64,000 nt of DNA from Caldifarciminota bacterium (lineage in GTDB: Bacteria; Hydrothermota; Hydrothermia; UBA1063; CAJXJZ01): assembly GCA_026986775.1 (NCBI GenBank), contig JALSNX010000003.1, forward strand, positions 62,001 through 126,000. Direction: 5' to 3'. Position 1 is the stretch's first letter. The number at the start of each line of letters is the position of its first letter. The translations under genes and the position numbers were made by a program. This document shows positions 17,701-24,597 of the stretch, in pieces. The notes below the pieces were generated by a model. It was not told the origin of the DNA and did not search any database. It saw nothing but the letters and a program-made list of their open reading frames with translations.

Positions 17701-17767
17701 TACATACATTGGCAGATTGAATACTATGTGAGATGGAATAGAAAAATTACATGGGTATATCCATTTG

Positions 17768-17796
17768 TTGCTTTACCGTCTGTATGGTGTTATAAT
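17768..17796 (+). promoter_or_regulatory. Promoter of rpsT-tRNA operon
   Basis: TTGCTT (17768-17773), a 17-base spacer, then a consensus TATAAT (17791-17796). It lies 24 bases before the rpsT ATG, followed by AGGAGG. No other promoter is seen before the two tRNAs, so they are likely co-transcribed with rpsT. Confidence 0.75.
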
Positions 17797-17820
17797 ACAT
17801 AACCAGCACAGGAGGTATAA

Positions 17821-18069
17821 ATGGCCAATATAAAGTCAGCAAAAAAGAGAATAAGGCAGAATGAGAAGAGGAGATTAAGAAACAAATCTTACAAGAGTTT
17901 TCTCAAAACCATAACAAAGAAGTATCTAAAAGAAAAGGACCCTGAGAAGAAAAAGGAACTCCTCAAAAAGGTCTATTCTGCCTACGATAAAGCGGTGTCA
18001 AAGGGAATTCTCCATAAAAACACCGTTGCAAGGAAAAAGAGCAAACTGACAGGACTTCTGGGCGGTTAG
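17821..18069 (+). CDS. rpsT: 30S ribosomal protein S20
   Basis: An 82-residue basic protein with the S20 signature [18 protein letters not shown] and the helical [24 protein letters not shown]20 binds 16S rRNA in the body of the small subunit. AGGAGG precedes the start. Its last two glycine codons and stop codon coincide with the first 10 bases of the tRNA-Val gene: the acceptor-stem strand GGGCGGT encodes the end of the protein, and the TAG stop is bases 8-10 of the tRNA. Confidence 0.96.
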   Translation: MANIKSAKKRIRQNEKRRLRNKSYKSFLKTITKKYLKEKDPEKKKELLKKVYSAYDKAVSKGILHKNTVARKKSKLTGLLGG

Positions 18070-18132
18070 CTCAGTGGTGAGAGCGCCTGCCTTACAAGCA
18101 GGAGGTCGGAGGTTCGAATCCTCCATCGCCCA
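18060..18132 (+). tRNA. tRNA-Val (anticodon TAC)
   Basis: A full cloverleaf can be drawn. The acceptor stem is GGGCGGT/ATCGCCC with one G-T pair. The D arm is GCTC/GAGC and the anticodon arm CCTGC-CTTACAA-GCAGG with anticodon TAC. The T arm is GGAGG-TTCGAAT-CCTCC and the discriminator is A. The CCA end is not encoded. The 5' end overlaps the rpsT coding sequence by 10 bases. Confidence 0.96.
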
Positions 18133-18141
18133 TTTAAAAAT

Positions 18142-18216
18142 CGGGGCGTAGCGCAGCTTGGTTAGCGCACCAGCATGGGGGGCTGGGGGTCGGTGGTTCG
18201 AGTCCACTCGCCCCGA
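18142..18216 (+). tRNA. tRNA-Pro (anticodon GGG)
   Basis: The acceptor stem is CGGGGCG/CGCCCCG and the anticodon arm CCAGC-ATGGGGG-GCTGG with anticodon GGG, decoding CCC/CCU. The T arm is GGTGG-TTCGAGT-CCACT with one mismatch, and the discriminator is A. No CCA is encoded. It starts 9 bases after tRNA-Val. A run of eight T residues follows and may help termination. Confidence 0.95.
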
Positions 18217-18242
18217 TTTTTTTTATTTACAGGAGTAAAACA

Positions 18243-18860
18243 ATGAGAAAAGCCCTTATTCTGTTGTTTTTTGCAGTGTTTTTGTACGGTAAAACGCCAC
18301 AATACATTTTTCAGGTCTGGAAGCCATACAAATTCTCTGCAAACGAGTATTATGAATATGAACTAAATAGTGTAAGCAAACAAAGTAAGCCCAGAACAGG
18401 CCACTACACAATAAGGATAGAAAAAGTCAAAAACGGCTACAGGGTCAGTTTAAAGGGAAAATACATGTTCAGTCAGGGCTCTTTTAGCGGTGTAGTCCCC
18501 TCTTTAGATTCAGTTGTTCCCTTTATAATGAAGAAAACCCTTTACTCAAGCACATTTACCCTGTTTTCAAGATTTGTAGTTAACGAAATGTTTAAGCCCG
18601 GTTCCATAACAGAAAAACTCAAATGGCAGAATGGAAGTTCAGTCAAATTTAGCAATGGTGGATTAAGGGAAGTAAAAGGAGACTGTGAATTTGGAGGATA
18701 TAAAGGGAAGTGGATTATAACCTACCGCAATAACACAGAGATTGACAGAGCCTGCATATCCCCTGATGTCCCCATGCCCATTTATGTGAAAGCATATAAC
18801 CCCATAAATCCCCAGAAAACCTATGCAGAGGTGAAACTCAAAAGATACAAAAAAGAGTAA
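18243..18860 (+). CDS. Secreted protein of unknown function
   Basis: I do not recognise the family. The 205-residue protein starts with a clear signal peptide (residues 1-16, KALILLFFAVFLYG) and then contains alternating beta-strand-like segments with many aromatic and basic residues. Two cysteines (in GDCEF and DRACIS) could pair. It resembles small periplasmic beta-rich proteins such as DUF3108 only in general character. AGGAG lies upstream of the start. It may be co-transcribed with the tRNAs and is followed by a weak hairpin. Confidence 0.75.
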   Translation: MRKALILLFFAVFLYGKTPQYIFQVWKPYKFSANEYYEYELNSVSKQSKPRTGHYTIRIEKVKNGYRVSLKGKYMFSQGSFSGVVPSLDSVVPFIMKKTLYSSTFTLFSRFVVNEMFKPGSITEKLKWQNGSSVKFSNGGLREVKGDCEFGGYKGKWIITYRNNTEIDRACISPDVPMPIYVKAYNPINPQKTYAEVKLKRYKKE

Positions 18861-18868
18861 AAACGGGC

Positions 18869-18892
18869 AATCTCTGAAGCACAGAGATTTTC
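18869..18892 (+). terminator. Weak terminator after the secreted protein gene
   Basis: The perfect 8-bp stem AATCTCTG / CAGAGATT has a five-base loop. It is AT-rich and is followed by only a short T run. Confidence 0.45.
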
Positions 18893-18968
18893 GCAAAAGC
18901 ATGAAACACTTTTAACTTCACATATCACACATGCCAGCATGGTGCACGTTCGTTGAATTTAAATTAAA

Positions 18969-18987
18969 TGTTCATGTATCATGAACA
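18969..18987. repeat. Perfect palindrome TGTTCATG-TAT-CATGAACA
   Basis: An 8-bp perfect inverted repeat around three bases in non-coding DNA. It has the size and symmetry of a dimeric repressor site. No intact gene lies directly downstream, so it may be the leftover operator of the decayed gene whose tail follows. Confidence 0.5.
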
Positions 18988-19046
18988 AAACGAAATGGTG
19001 AACAATAGGAGTGTTGTTGAAGGTGGGTAGGGTGAATTTGTGTTGA

Positions 19047-19205
19047 GGTTCATTTCCTGCTGGACATGATTTAAAAGAGTTGCGTTCAGGGGATATGGAA
19101 GAGGTCTTTGAGAAATATCTGGCAAAATGTTCTGAACTTAAACTGGATGAAAAAGAGACGATGCTTTTAGATTGTTTCAAAAGAGGGTTCAGTTATAGTG
19201 AATAG
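19047..19205 (+). pseudogene. Gene remnant, possibly C-terminus of an SbcD-like DNA repair exonuclease
   Basis: An open frame of about 52 codons without a start encodes HDLKELRSGDMEEVFEKYL, then KLDEKETMLLDCFKRGF, and ends at TAG. It is amphipathic and charged like real protein. The pattern (L-K-E-L-R-x-G-x-x-E-E-V-F-E-x-Y-L) recalls the C-terminal end of SbcD/MRE11-type exonucleases. Upstream the frame is closed by stops and nothing else of such a gene is seen. The identification is weak. Confidence 0.3.
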
Positions 19206-19245
19206 GTATTTTTGCATGGAAGCTTATAAAGTTAATCCATTTTAC

Positions 19246-19274
19246 TTGACAATACATGCTGTTAAGTGTATAAT
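19246..19274 (+). promoter_or_regulatory. Near-perfect sigma-70 promoter of the nucleotidyltransferase-nuclease pair
   Basis: TTGACA (19246-19251), 17 bases, TATAAT (19269-19274): both boxes match the consensus exactly, the strongest promoter in the window. It drives the two-gene accessory system and is covered by palindromic sequence. Confidence 0.85.
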
Positions 19275-19282
19275 ACACTTAA
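19262..19282. promoter_or_regulatory. Palindromic operator centred on the -10 box
   Basis: A 21-base perfect palindrome: TTAAGTGTAT, central A, ATACACTTAA. It contains the -10 box. A further inverted copy of the half site (ACACTTAAC, 19297-19305) lies between the transcription start and the ATG, facing GTTAAGTGT at 19261. This layout is typical of a tightly autorepressed promoter such as that of a toxin-antitoxin module. Confidence 0.75.
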
Positions 19283-19306
19283 AATTAGTGGGGAGAACAC
19301 TTAACA

Positions 19307-19899
19307 ATGCTTATAGTTGAGCAAATGGATGAAATTTTTGAGGCACTTGAACGCCAGATTCGGGAAGAAGAGGGAGAAAGAGTATCTCTGGTCATCATAG
19401 GAGGAACTGCACTGGCTGCACTGGGCGTTTTGTCAGGCGGTTTACCAAAGATGTGGATGTTCTGGGAGAGGTAATTGAACAACATGATAGAATGGTAATA
19501 CAAAAGATTGAACAGTTTCCTCTGTTTTTAGAAAGAGCAATTAAGAAAGTAGCAAGGGATTTTGCTCTTCCTGATAACTGGATGAATTTAGGTCCTGCAT
19601 CTCAATTGGATCTGGGACTTCCAGAGGGATTTTCCAATCGTTTGATTCGTAAGGAGTACGGTTCTCATCTCGTGCTTTACTTTGCAGGACGTAAAGATTT
19701 GATTCATTTTAAGTTATTTGCTGCAGTGGACAGGGATGATTATCATGTAAAAGACCTTTTTGCGCTGAAACCAACAAAAGAGGAGCTTTTAGAGGCAGCA
19801 AGATGGACATTGACGCAGGATGTTTCTCTGGAATTTCGCACATTACTTGAACAGTTTCTGCAGGAAAAAGGATACGAAGATGTTGCCGAACGACTTTAA
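19307..19899 (+). pseudogene. AbiEii/DUF6036-like nucleotidyltransferase, frameshifted
   Basis: The ATG at 19307 (GGGGAG upstream) opens a frame giving EQMDEIFEALERQIREEEG, then VIIGGTALAALGVL. The protein then continues in a second frame from about base 19433: RRFTKDVDVLGEVI through to the stop at 19899. Together they form about 197 residues with the nucleotidyltransferase pattern GG(T)AL...TKDVDVL and the downstream RKDLIHFKLFAAVDRDDYHVKDL seen in DUF6036/AbiEii-type proteins. One missing base, a sequencing error, or -1 ribosomal slippage around TTTTG would restore the frame. Family members are toxins of type IV-like systems or antitoxin modifiers. The 3' end overlaps the next gene by 20 bases. 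Confidence 0.75.
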
Positions 19900-21205
19900 C
19901 CAGCAATTTTCACAATTAATAGCATCTTTTTTATGGGACCAATGGAAAAAGTTAGGTATAGCAGTATGGGACAGTAAGAATAATGGCTTAAGCTGGTTAA
20001 TTGACCCTGAGGCTCTAATTCTTGCATCATCTTCATTGCAGGGTGAGGACCCTCATCTTTTTCATGTTATGCAGAAATGGATGGGAACTTATCATCGCCT
20101 TCTTCATACGGCGCGGATAAGGAGATTATGGAAGCAGTATTTAAGCCTCGCAAAAAAAATGAAAATTCCAGTATATGGATATATTGATGTGCAGAGCTGG
20201 ATATCTAAAAGGGATAGTTTCAGGGAGAAAGAAATACTTTCTGTTCCTCGCTGGGAAGACTCAAGCCTTCTCTGGTTAAAACTCCGCTCGCTTTTAGGAA
20301 GTGGTGTAAGGTCAGATACGCTGATTTATTTTTTATACCATGACATTGGCACAACTTTCTCCATTTCGCGGGAAATGTTTATTGACCAGAGAAGTGTTCA
20401 TGACATAATCCGTATATGGGAGTCTGTTGGATGGGTACGCCGATTTGGACAAAAAAGAGGATACGTTATTGCGCCCTCTTTTCGGGACAATCTTTTAAAA
20501 ATAGTTGAAATTGAGAAAGTTCCTGCATGGTTTAATGCTGGAAGGGTATTTACAGGGATGCTTCTTGTAAAGGGGGCCATAGAGAGGTTTGCTGAGCATC
20601 AGGATATGTACCTTTTATCTTCCCACTTCCGTGATATACTTCCATTACTAACTGAAATATGGGAGATAACAAAAGTTAAGTATCCCAATCCCATATCACA
20701 CCCGGGGAAAGAATACGTTTCAGTATTTTTACAATCAATTATGGAAGCGTGTGAGCAATTGGGTCGCTCATTGGAAACTTCTAAAACTACGAGGTCAAAG
20801 TTAGAGTCCGATACTACCGAATATAAAAATACGGTTGTTGAAAAGAACAGGTTTATTGAGTTTGATTTGCATAATGCAGCATACAGGGCGCTCAGGCGAC
20901 GTTACCCTGCAAGTGAAGGATGGAGTATTATTCCAGAGTTTGGAAGTGATAAATATCGTATTGATTTTGTGGTGGAAAAGAGAGATTCTTCAGGGAAAAT
21001 CCATCGCATTGTTGTAGAGGTTAAAGCAACATGCATAATAGAGCGGGAGGCTATATACCAGTTGGAGCATTATGCAGGGCATCTTGCTGACCCAAATGTG
21101 AAAATTGATGGTAAAATCCTTATAGTTCCTTACGGTGCCAGGTTAAGCGCTGCCCTTCCTGAGGATGTTAAAGTTATTTACTTAAGGAGTTTTAGATGTG
21201 GTTAA
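19880..21205 (+). CDS. HTH protein with C-terminal PD-(D/E)XK nuclease-like domain
   Basis: I do not recognise a named family for the whole protein (441 residues). Residues ~1-135 are helical and unassigned. Residues ~140-198 look like a winged helix (TFSISREMFIDQRSVHDIIRIW, then VGWVRRFGQKRGYVI). Residues ~323-441 carry a restriction-endonuclease fold pattern: IIPEFG (E353), YRIDFVVE (D362), RIVVEVKA (E380-x-K382) and YQLEHYAG (Q394). I chose the ATG at 19880, with AAGGA 7 bases upstream, over an in-frame ATG at 19820 deep inside the partner gene. CGN arginine codons are far more common here than in the surrounding AGA/AGG-rich genes, a sign of transfer. It could be the DNA-binding antitoxin and regulator of the nucleotidyltransferase, a nuclease effector, or both. 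Confidence 0.8.
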   Translation: MLPNDFNQQFSQLIASFLWDQWKKLGIAVWDSKNNGLSWLIDPEALILASSSLQGEDPHLFHVMQKWMGTYHRLLHTARIRRLWKQYLSLAKKMKIPVYGYIDVQSWISKRDSFREKEILSVPRWEDSSLLWLKLRSLLGSGVRSDTLIYFLYHDIGTTFSISREMFIDQRSVHDIIRIWESVGWVRRFGQKRGYVIAPSFRDNLLKIVEIEKVPAWFNAGRVFTGMLLVKGAIERFAEHQDMYLLSSHFRDILPLLTEIWEITKVKYPNPISHPGKEYVSVFLQSIMEACEQLGRSLETSKTTRSKLESDTTEYKNTVVEKNRFIEFDLHNAAYRALRRRYPASEGWSIIPEFGSDKYRIDFVVEKRDSSGKIHRIVVEVKATCIIEREAIYQLEHYAGHLADPNVKIDGKILIVPYGARLSAALPEDVKVIYLRSFRCG

Positions 21206-21253
21206 GGAAAATGTTTGGGGTTTGTGATCATAATTCCTCCCTGAGCCTCTAAC

Positions 21254-21282
21254 TTGACCTTCTAAATTATTTTAATTAAAAT
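21254..21282 (+). promoter_or_regulatory. Promoter of the ankyrin gene, leaderless-type
   Basis: TTGACC (21254-21259), 17 bases, TAAAAT (21277-21282). The ATG at 21291 is only 8 bases past the -10 box and has no Shine-Dalgarno, so the transcript would start at the start codon. Confidence 0.65.
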
Positions 21283-21290
21283 AGATTATT

Positions 21291-24053
21291 ATGAAGAAGC
21301 ACAGAAGGAAACTCATAGAAATAGAAGGTTATAATAAGGGCTATAAAAGCCCATTTTTTCGTGAAAAAGACCCATCAATAAAGGATAGAGAAAACGCACT
21401 TTTAAAAAGGGTAGCTGGCACATACATAAAAAAAGAGCACAGAAAGGCGGTAATAATCCCCTTCAGGGAAAAAAGATATACAAATAAGATAACAGAGGAT
21501 GGGAAAAGTGGGCTTTTAGACGCCTTCAATTTCAGGATTAAGAGCATAGTTTCTGTTTTAACCGGATTGTTATTAACCGTAACACCCCTTTTAGCACAGG
21601 GCAAGGCACATAACAAAAATGAGAAGAGCCAAAAGAAAAAGACGTGGGAGTTAAAGGTTGATGTGCCACTTTATTATTTTGAGAAGGCAAATACTTCAAT
21701 AGAGGAACTTGAATACTCTGTTCCTCCAATGGACACTGTTTATTTTGATCCAGATGAATATGAGTATTTCTTCGGTAAAAGAATAAAAGGGGTTGGCGCT
21801 TTTGAGAGAGGCGGGATGATTAAATATTTAGAAGAAAAATATGGAGTTAAATACACTGGCTTAAGGTTGGGACTAGCAGTTTCAAATGCGCTTGTCGACT
21901 ATTATAATTATCTAAAATCAATTGGTTATGATGTTGGAAGGATGAAGAAGGATATGAAGGATTTTAAATTAGCTGTTGATTACTTATCCGGTAAGTTTTC
22001 AGTAGATGAGGGAAAATTGAAAGGTCTTATGACGCCTAAGAAGATATTAGCAGCGGAAGATGATAACTATTGGTACTACTTTTGGCCAAGATCACCAGCA
22101 TTTGTTGTTGAGGAAGGCGAAGGAAAGAAGAAAAAAGAAGTCTTCGGCACTGTGGCCGGAGCCTTAGATTTCATAACAATCCCAAAAACCGACCCAGAAG
22201 CAAGAGAGATATTTTTGAATGGAGGATTAAAGGAGCTTGCTAAGTTGGTTGGAGATAAAAGAGTTATATTTAGACATTGGTATGAGGAGATGAACATAAG
22301 AACAATGATGGCAAGGTTTGGAGATGGCCTTGACTATGATGGTACAACTAGGGTAGGATTAGAATCGTTCCAATTTGAAGATAAATATGGCCATAAAATG
22401 GCATGTATCGTTGAAGTAGTAAATCACACATCCCCAAAAAAAGCAGGATTGATAATGATTCATCTAAATGGCATCTCATACGTCATGCAGCATGGTGATG
22501 TAGGTATATCTGATATAGGATTTTTCAGAGATACTCATGATCATAAATATGATCCAAATGTTATTGCTGCAGGTAACCAAATCGTTGCCTATGGTGTTGA
22601 ACCTCTTGTTGATAAAGACGGACACATGAAAGGTATTGTTGTTGGATGGAAATTGAATACTGGAAAGATGTATGGAGTTGCTTTTTGGCCCAAGAACCAA
22701 AAGATAACATCCATATCAGATATAATAGAATTGGTAGTTCCTCCCTTTACCCCTGCTGACTCTCTATCCTATGCTATCAAAGAGAATGACATAAAGCGGG
22801 CTCTGGAACTTATTGATAGAGGGGTTGATGTTAACAAAAAGGACCCTTATGGCAAGACACCTCTTATCTACGCTCTACAAAGGCATGATACAATGCTAAC
22901 ACGGGTTCTCATAGAGCATGGTGCGGATGTAAATGTTAAAGATGAATTTACCGGTAAGACACCGATTTTCTATACTGTTCTTGAGGAGGATACGGTCTCT
23001 GCCGCATATATTGTAAAGCACGGCGCAGGTGTTGACGAGGTTGATAAGGATGGCAATACGCCTCTTATATATGCTGTTTTAAACAATAAACCTCTTATGG
23101 TAAAGTTCCTTCTTGAACACGGTGCTTCTGTGAACAGGAAAGGTGAAAATGGCTTCATACCCCTTATTTTTTCTGTCAAAGAAGGTTATTCTGAAGTTGC
23201 ACGGCTACTTATTGAGCACGGTGCCGATGTGAATATAGCTGATAATGATAAATACACACCGTTATGCTACGCGGCAGAAAAAGGTCTTACTGATGTGGTA
23301 AAACTTCTTGTGCAACATAATGCAAGCATGGAAAGATGCGGAAAGGAGGATATGCGTCCTATTGACCTTGCTGCATTACGGGGATATCTTGACATAGTTA
23401 AATACCTTGTTAAACACGGTAATGACTTAAAAAACGAGTGCCGGGATGAGGAACATCCCTGTGTTTTACATTTTGCTGCCCGGGGAGGAAATCTTGATAT
23501 AGTTAAATACCTTGTGGAAAATGGTGTTGATATACATGCCATTTATAATGTGAATCTGATGGGGGATGGAACAACAATACTTCATGAAGCGGCATCTTCT
23601 GGCAACCTTGAACTTGTTAAATACATTGTTAACAACGGTGTTTCGGTGAACAAAAAGGACAGTAAAGGTAGAACACCGGTTTATTATGCTATTGAGCATG
23701 GACATCTGGATATTTTGAAATATCTTGTTCAACAGGGGGCAGAACTCAACGATAAACTTAGGTTTGAGGATAAAAAGACTGCATTGCACATCGCCGCTGA
23801 AATAGGGGACACTGATATAATAAATTATTTGATTTATAAAGGTTTTGACGTAAACAAAAAAGATAAAAAGGGATGGAGCCCTGTATTTTATGCTGTCAAG
23901 AATGGCAATCTTAATGCTCTTAAGTGCCTCGTAAAACACGGTGCACGTCTGGACATCAGGGATAAATCAAAAAAATCTCTTATTCAGGTTGCAAAAGAAT
24001 ATCATTGGGATAAGATTGTGGAATACTTAAAAGGCCTTGGCCTTAAAGATTAG
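21291..24053 (+). CDS. Membrane-anchored ankyrin-repeat protein with unknown N-terminal domain
   Basis: A 920-residue protein. Residues 1-80 are very basic and charged, residues 83-102 are one hydrophobic segment (KSIVSVLTGLLLTVTPLLAQG), residues ~110-480 form a domain I do not recognise, and residues ~485-918 hold about 13 ankyrin repeats (for example TPLIYAVLNNKPLMVKFLLEHG). The hydrophobic stretch resembles a signal sequence but comes unusually late, so a signal anchor with an 80-residue cytoplasmic tail is likely. No start codon exists just before it, and the promoter 8 bases upstream supports the ATG used. The repeats would face the periplasm or outside. Ankyrin repeats mediate protein binding, and the partner is unknown. 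It lies next to the nuclease-like accessory pair but has its own promoter. Confidence 0.82.
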   Translation: MKKHRRKLIEIEGYNKGYKSPFFREKDPSIKDRENALLKRVAGTYIKKEHRKAVIIPFREKRYTNKITEDGKSGLLDAFNFRIKSIVSVLTGLLLTVTPLLAQGKAHNKNEKSQKKKTWELKVDVPLYYFEKANTSIEELEYSVPPMDTVYFDPDEYEYFFGKRIKGVGAFERGGMIKYLEEKYGVKYTGLRLGLAVSNALVDYYNYLKSIGYDVGRMKKDMKDFKLAVDYLSGKFSVDEGKLKGLMTPKKILAAEDDNYWYYFWPRSPAFVVEEGEGKKKKEVFGTVAGALDFITIPKTDPEAREIFLNGGLKELAKLVGDKRVIFRHWYEEMNIRTMMARFGDGLDYDGTTRVGLESFQFEDKYGHKMACIVEVVNHTSPKKAGLIMIHLNGISYVMQHGDVGISDIGFFRDTHDHKYDPNVIAAGNQIVAYGVEPLVDKDGHMKGIVVGWKLNTGKMYGVAFWPKNQKITSISDIIELVVPPFTPADSLSYAIKENDIKRALELIDRGVDVNKKDPYGKTPLIYALQRHDTMLTRVLIEHGADVNVKDEFTGKTPIFYTVLEEDTVSAAYIVKHGAGVDEVDKDGNTPLIYAVLNNKPLMVKFLLEHGASVNRKGENGFIPLIFSVKEGYSEVARLLIEHGADVNIADNDKYTPLCYAAEKGLTDVVKLLVQHNASMERCGKEDMRPIDLAALRGYLDIVKYLVKHGNDLKNECRDEEHPCVLHFAARGGNLDIVKYLVENGVDIHAIYNVNLMGDGTTILHEAASSGNLELVKYIVNNGVSVNKKDSKGRTPVYYAIEHGHLDILKYLVQQGAELNDKLRFEDKKTALHIAAEIGDTDIINYLIYKGFDVNKKDKKGWSPVFYAVKNGNLNALKCLVKHGARLDIRDKSKKSLIQVAKEYHWDKIVEYLKGLGLKD

Positions 24054-24076
24054 CGTCTCTCTTTACTTTACAGTTT

Positions 24077-24105
24077 TTGCTTATCCCATCTGTGGGTTGT
24101 AAAAT
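24077..24105 (+). promoter_or_regulatory. Promoter of the HIT-rib-dnaE gene run, leaderless-type
   Basis: TTGCTT (24077-24082), 17-base spacer, TAAAAT (24100-24105). The HIT gene ATG is 9 bases further on, without a ribosome-binding site. It is the only clear promoter before a run of co-directional, mostly overlapping genes extending to 38844. Confidence 0.65.
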
Positions 24106-24114
24106 TTATATACT

Positions 24115-24594
24115 ATGAAAAAACTCTGGGCGCCGTGGAGAATGGAGTATATACTCAATGTGGACAAAGAGGCAGGGTGTCTTTTCTGCAATGCTCCGAA
24201 GGATGCTGACGATGAGAGGTTTATTCTAAAGAGAGGAAAACACTCTTTTGTTATACTCAACCTCTTTCCATACAATCCCGGACACTTAATGGTTGCACCC
24301 TACAGGCATGTGGCACACTTCTATGACCTTACACCCGATGAGATTACGGAAATTGGAGAGTTTGTTAAACTCTGTGAAAAGGCACTTTCAGAGGAGACGC
24401 ACCCTGATGGTTTTAACATCGGTATTAACATTGGTAGGGTGGCAGGTGCGGGGTTTGACGGCCATATCCATGTCCACATTGTGCCGAGATGGAACGGTGA
24501 TACGAATTTTATGCCCATTTTAGGCAATACAAAGGTTATACCTGAGGGTATAAGGGCAACGTATGAGAAGCTTAAAAGGTATTTTGAGGATTAG
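24115..24594 (+). CDS. HIT-family nucleotide hydrolase/transferase
   Basis: A 159-residue histidine-triad protein. The triad GHIHVHIVPRW lies near residue 117, preceded by FNIGINIGRVAGAG and the N-terminal LFCNAP and FVILNLFPYNPGHLMV. Close relatives act on diadenosine polyphosphates or AMP conjugates (Ap4A phosphorylase-like), but the exact substrate cannot be read from sequence. It opens the long plus-strand run and ends 3 bases before ribBA. Confidence 0.88.
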   Translation: MKKLWAPWRMEYILNVDKEAGCLFCNAPKDADDERFILKRGKHSFVILNLFPYNPGHLMVAPYRHVAHFYDLTPDEITEIGEFVKLCEKALSEETHPDGFNIGINIGRVAGAGFDGHIHVHIVPRWNGDTNFMPILGNTKVIPEGIRATYEKLKRYFED

Positions 24595-24597
24595 AAG

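Larger units (their letters stand above)
18861..19306. other. 446-base intergenic region without an intact gene
   Basis: This is the only gap over 300 bases in the window. It holds a weak terminator, a 19-base palindrome, an open-frame fragment that looks like the tail of a lost gene, and a strong promoter with overlapping palindromes. It separates the ordinary rpsT region from the accessory genes. Confidence 0.8.

Noticed and set aside
17998-18207. Minus-strand open frame with DSNHRPPAPHAG-type sequence
   Set aside because: It is antisense to tRNA-Val and tRNA-Pro. This kind of peptide is a known artefact of translating tRNA genes in reverse.
18060-18216. tRNA-anchored integrated element with attachment sites
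   Set aside because: I found no direct repeat of the tRNA 3' ends downstream and no integrase, so an integrative element is not supported.
22850-24050. Tandem repeats at DNA level in the ankyrin gene
   Set aside because: The period of about 99 bases reflects ankyrin repeats. The DNA copies are diverged, with no spacer structure, so it is not a CRISPR array.
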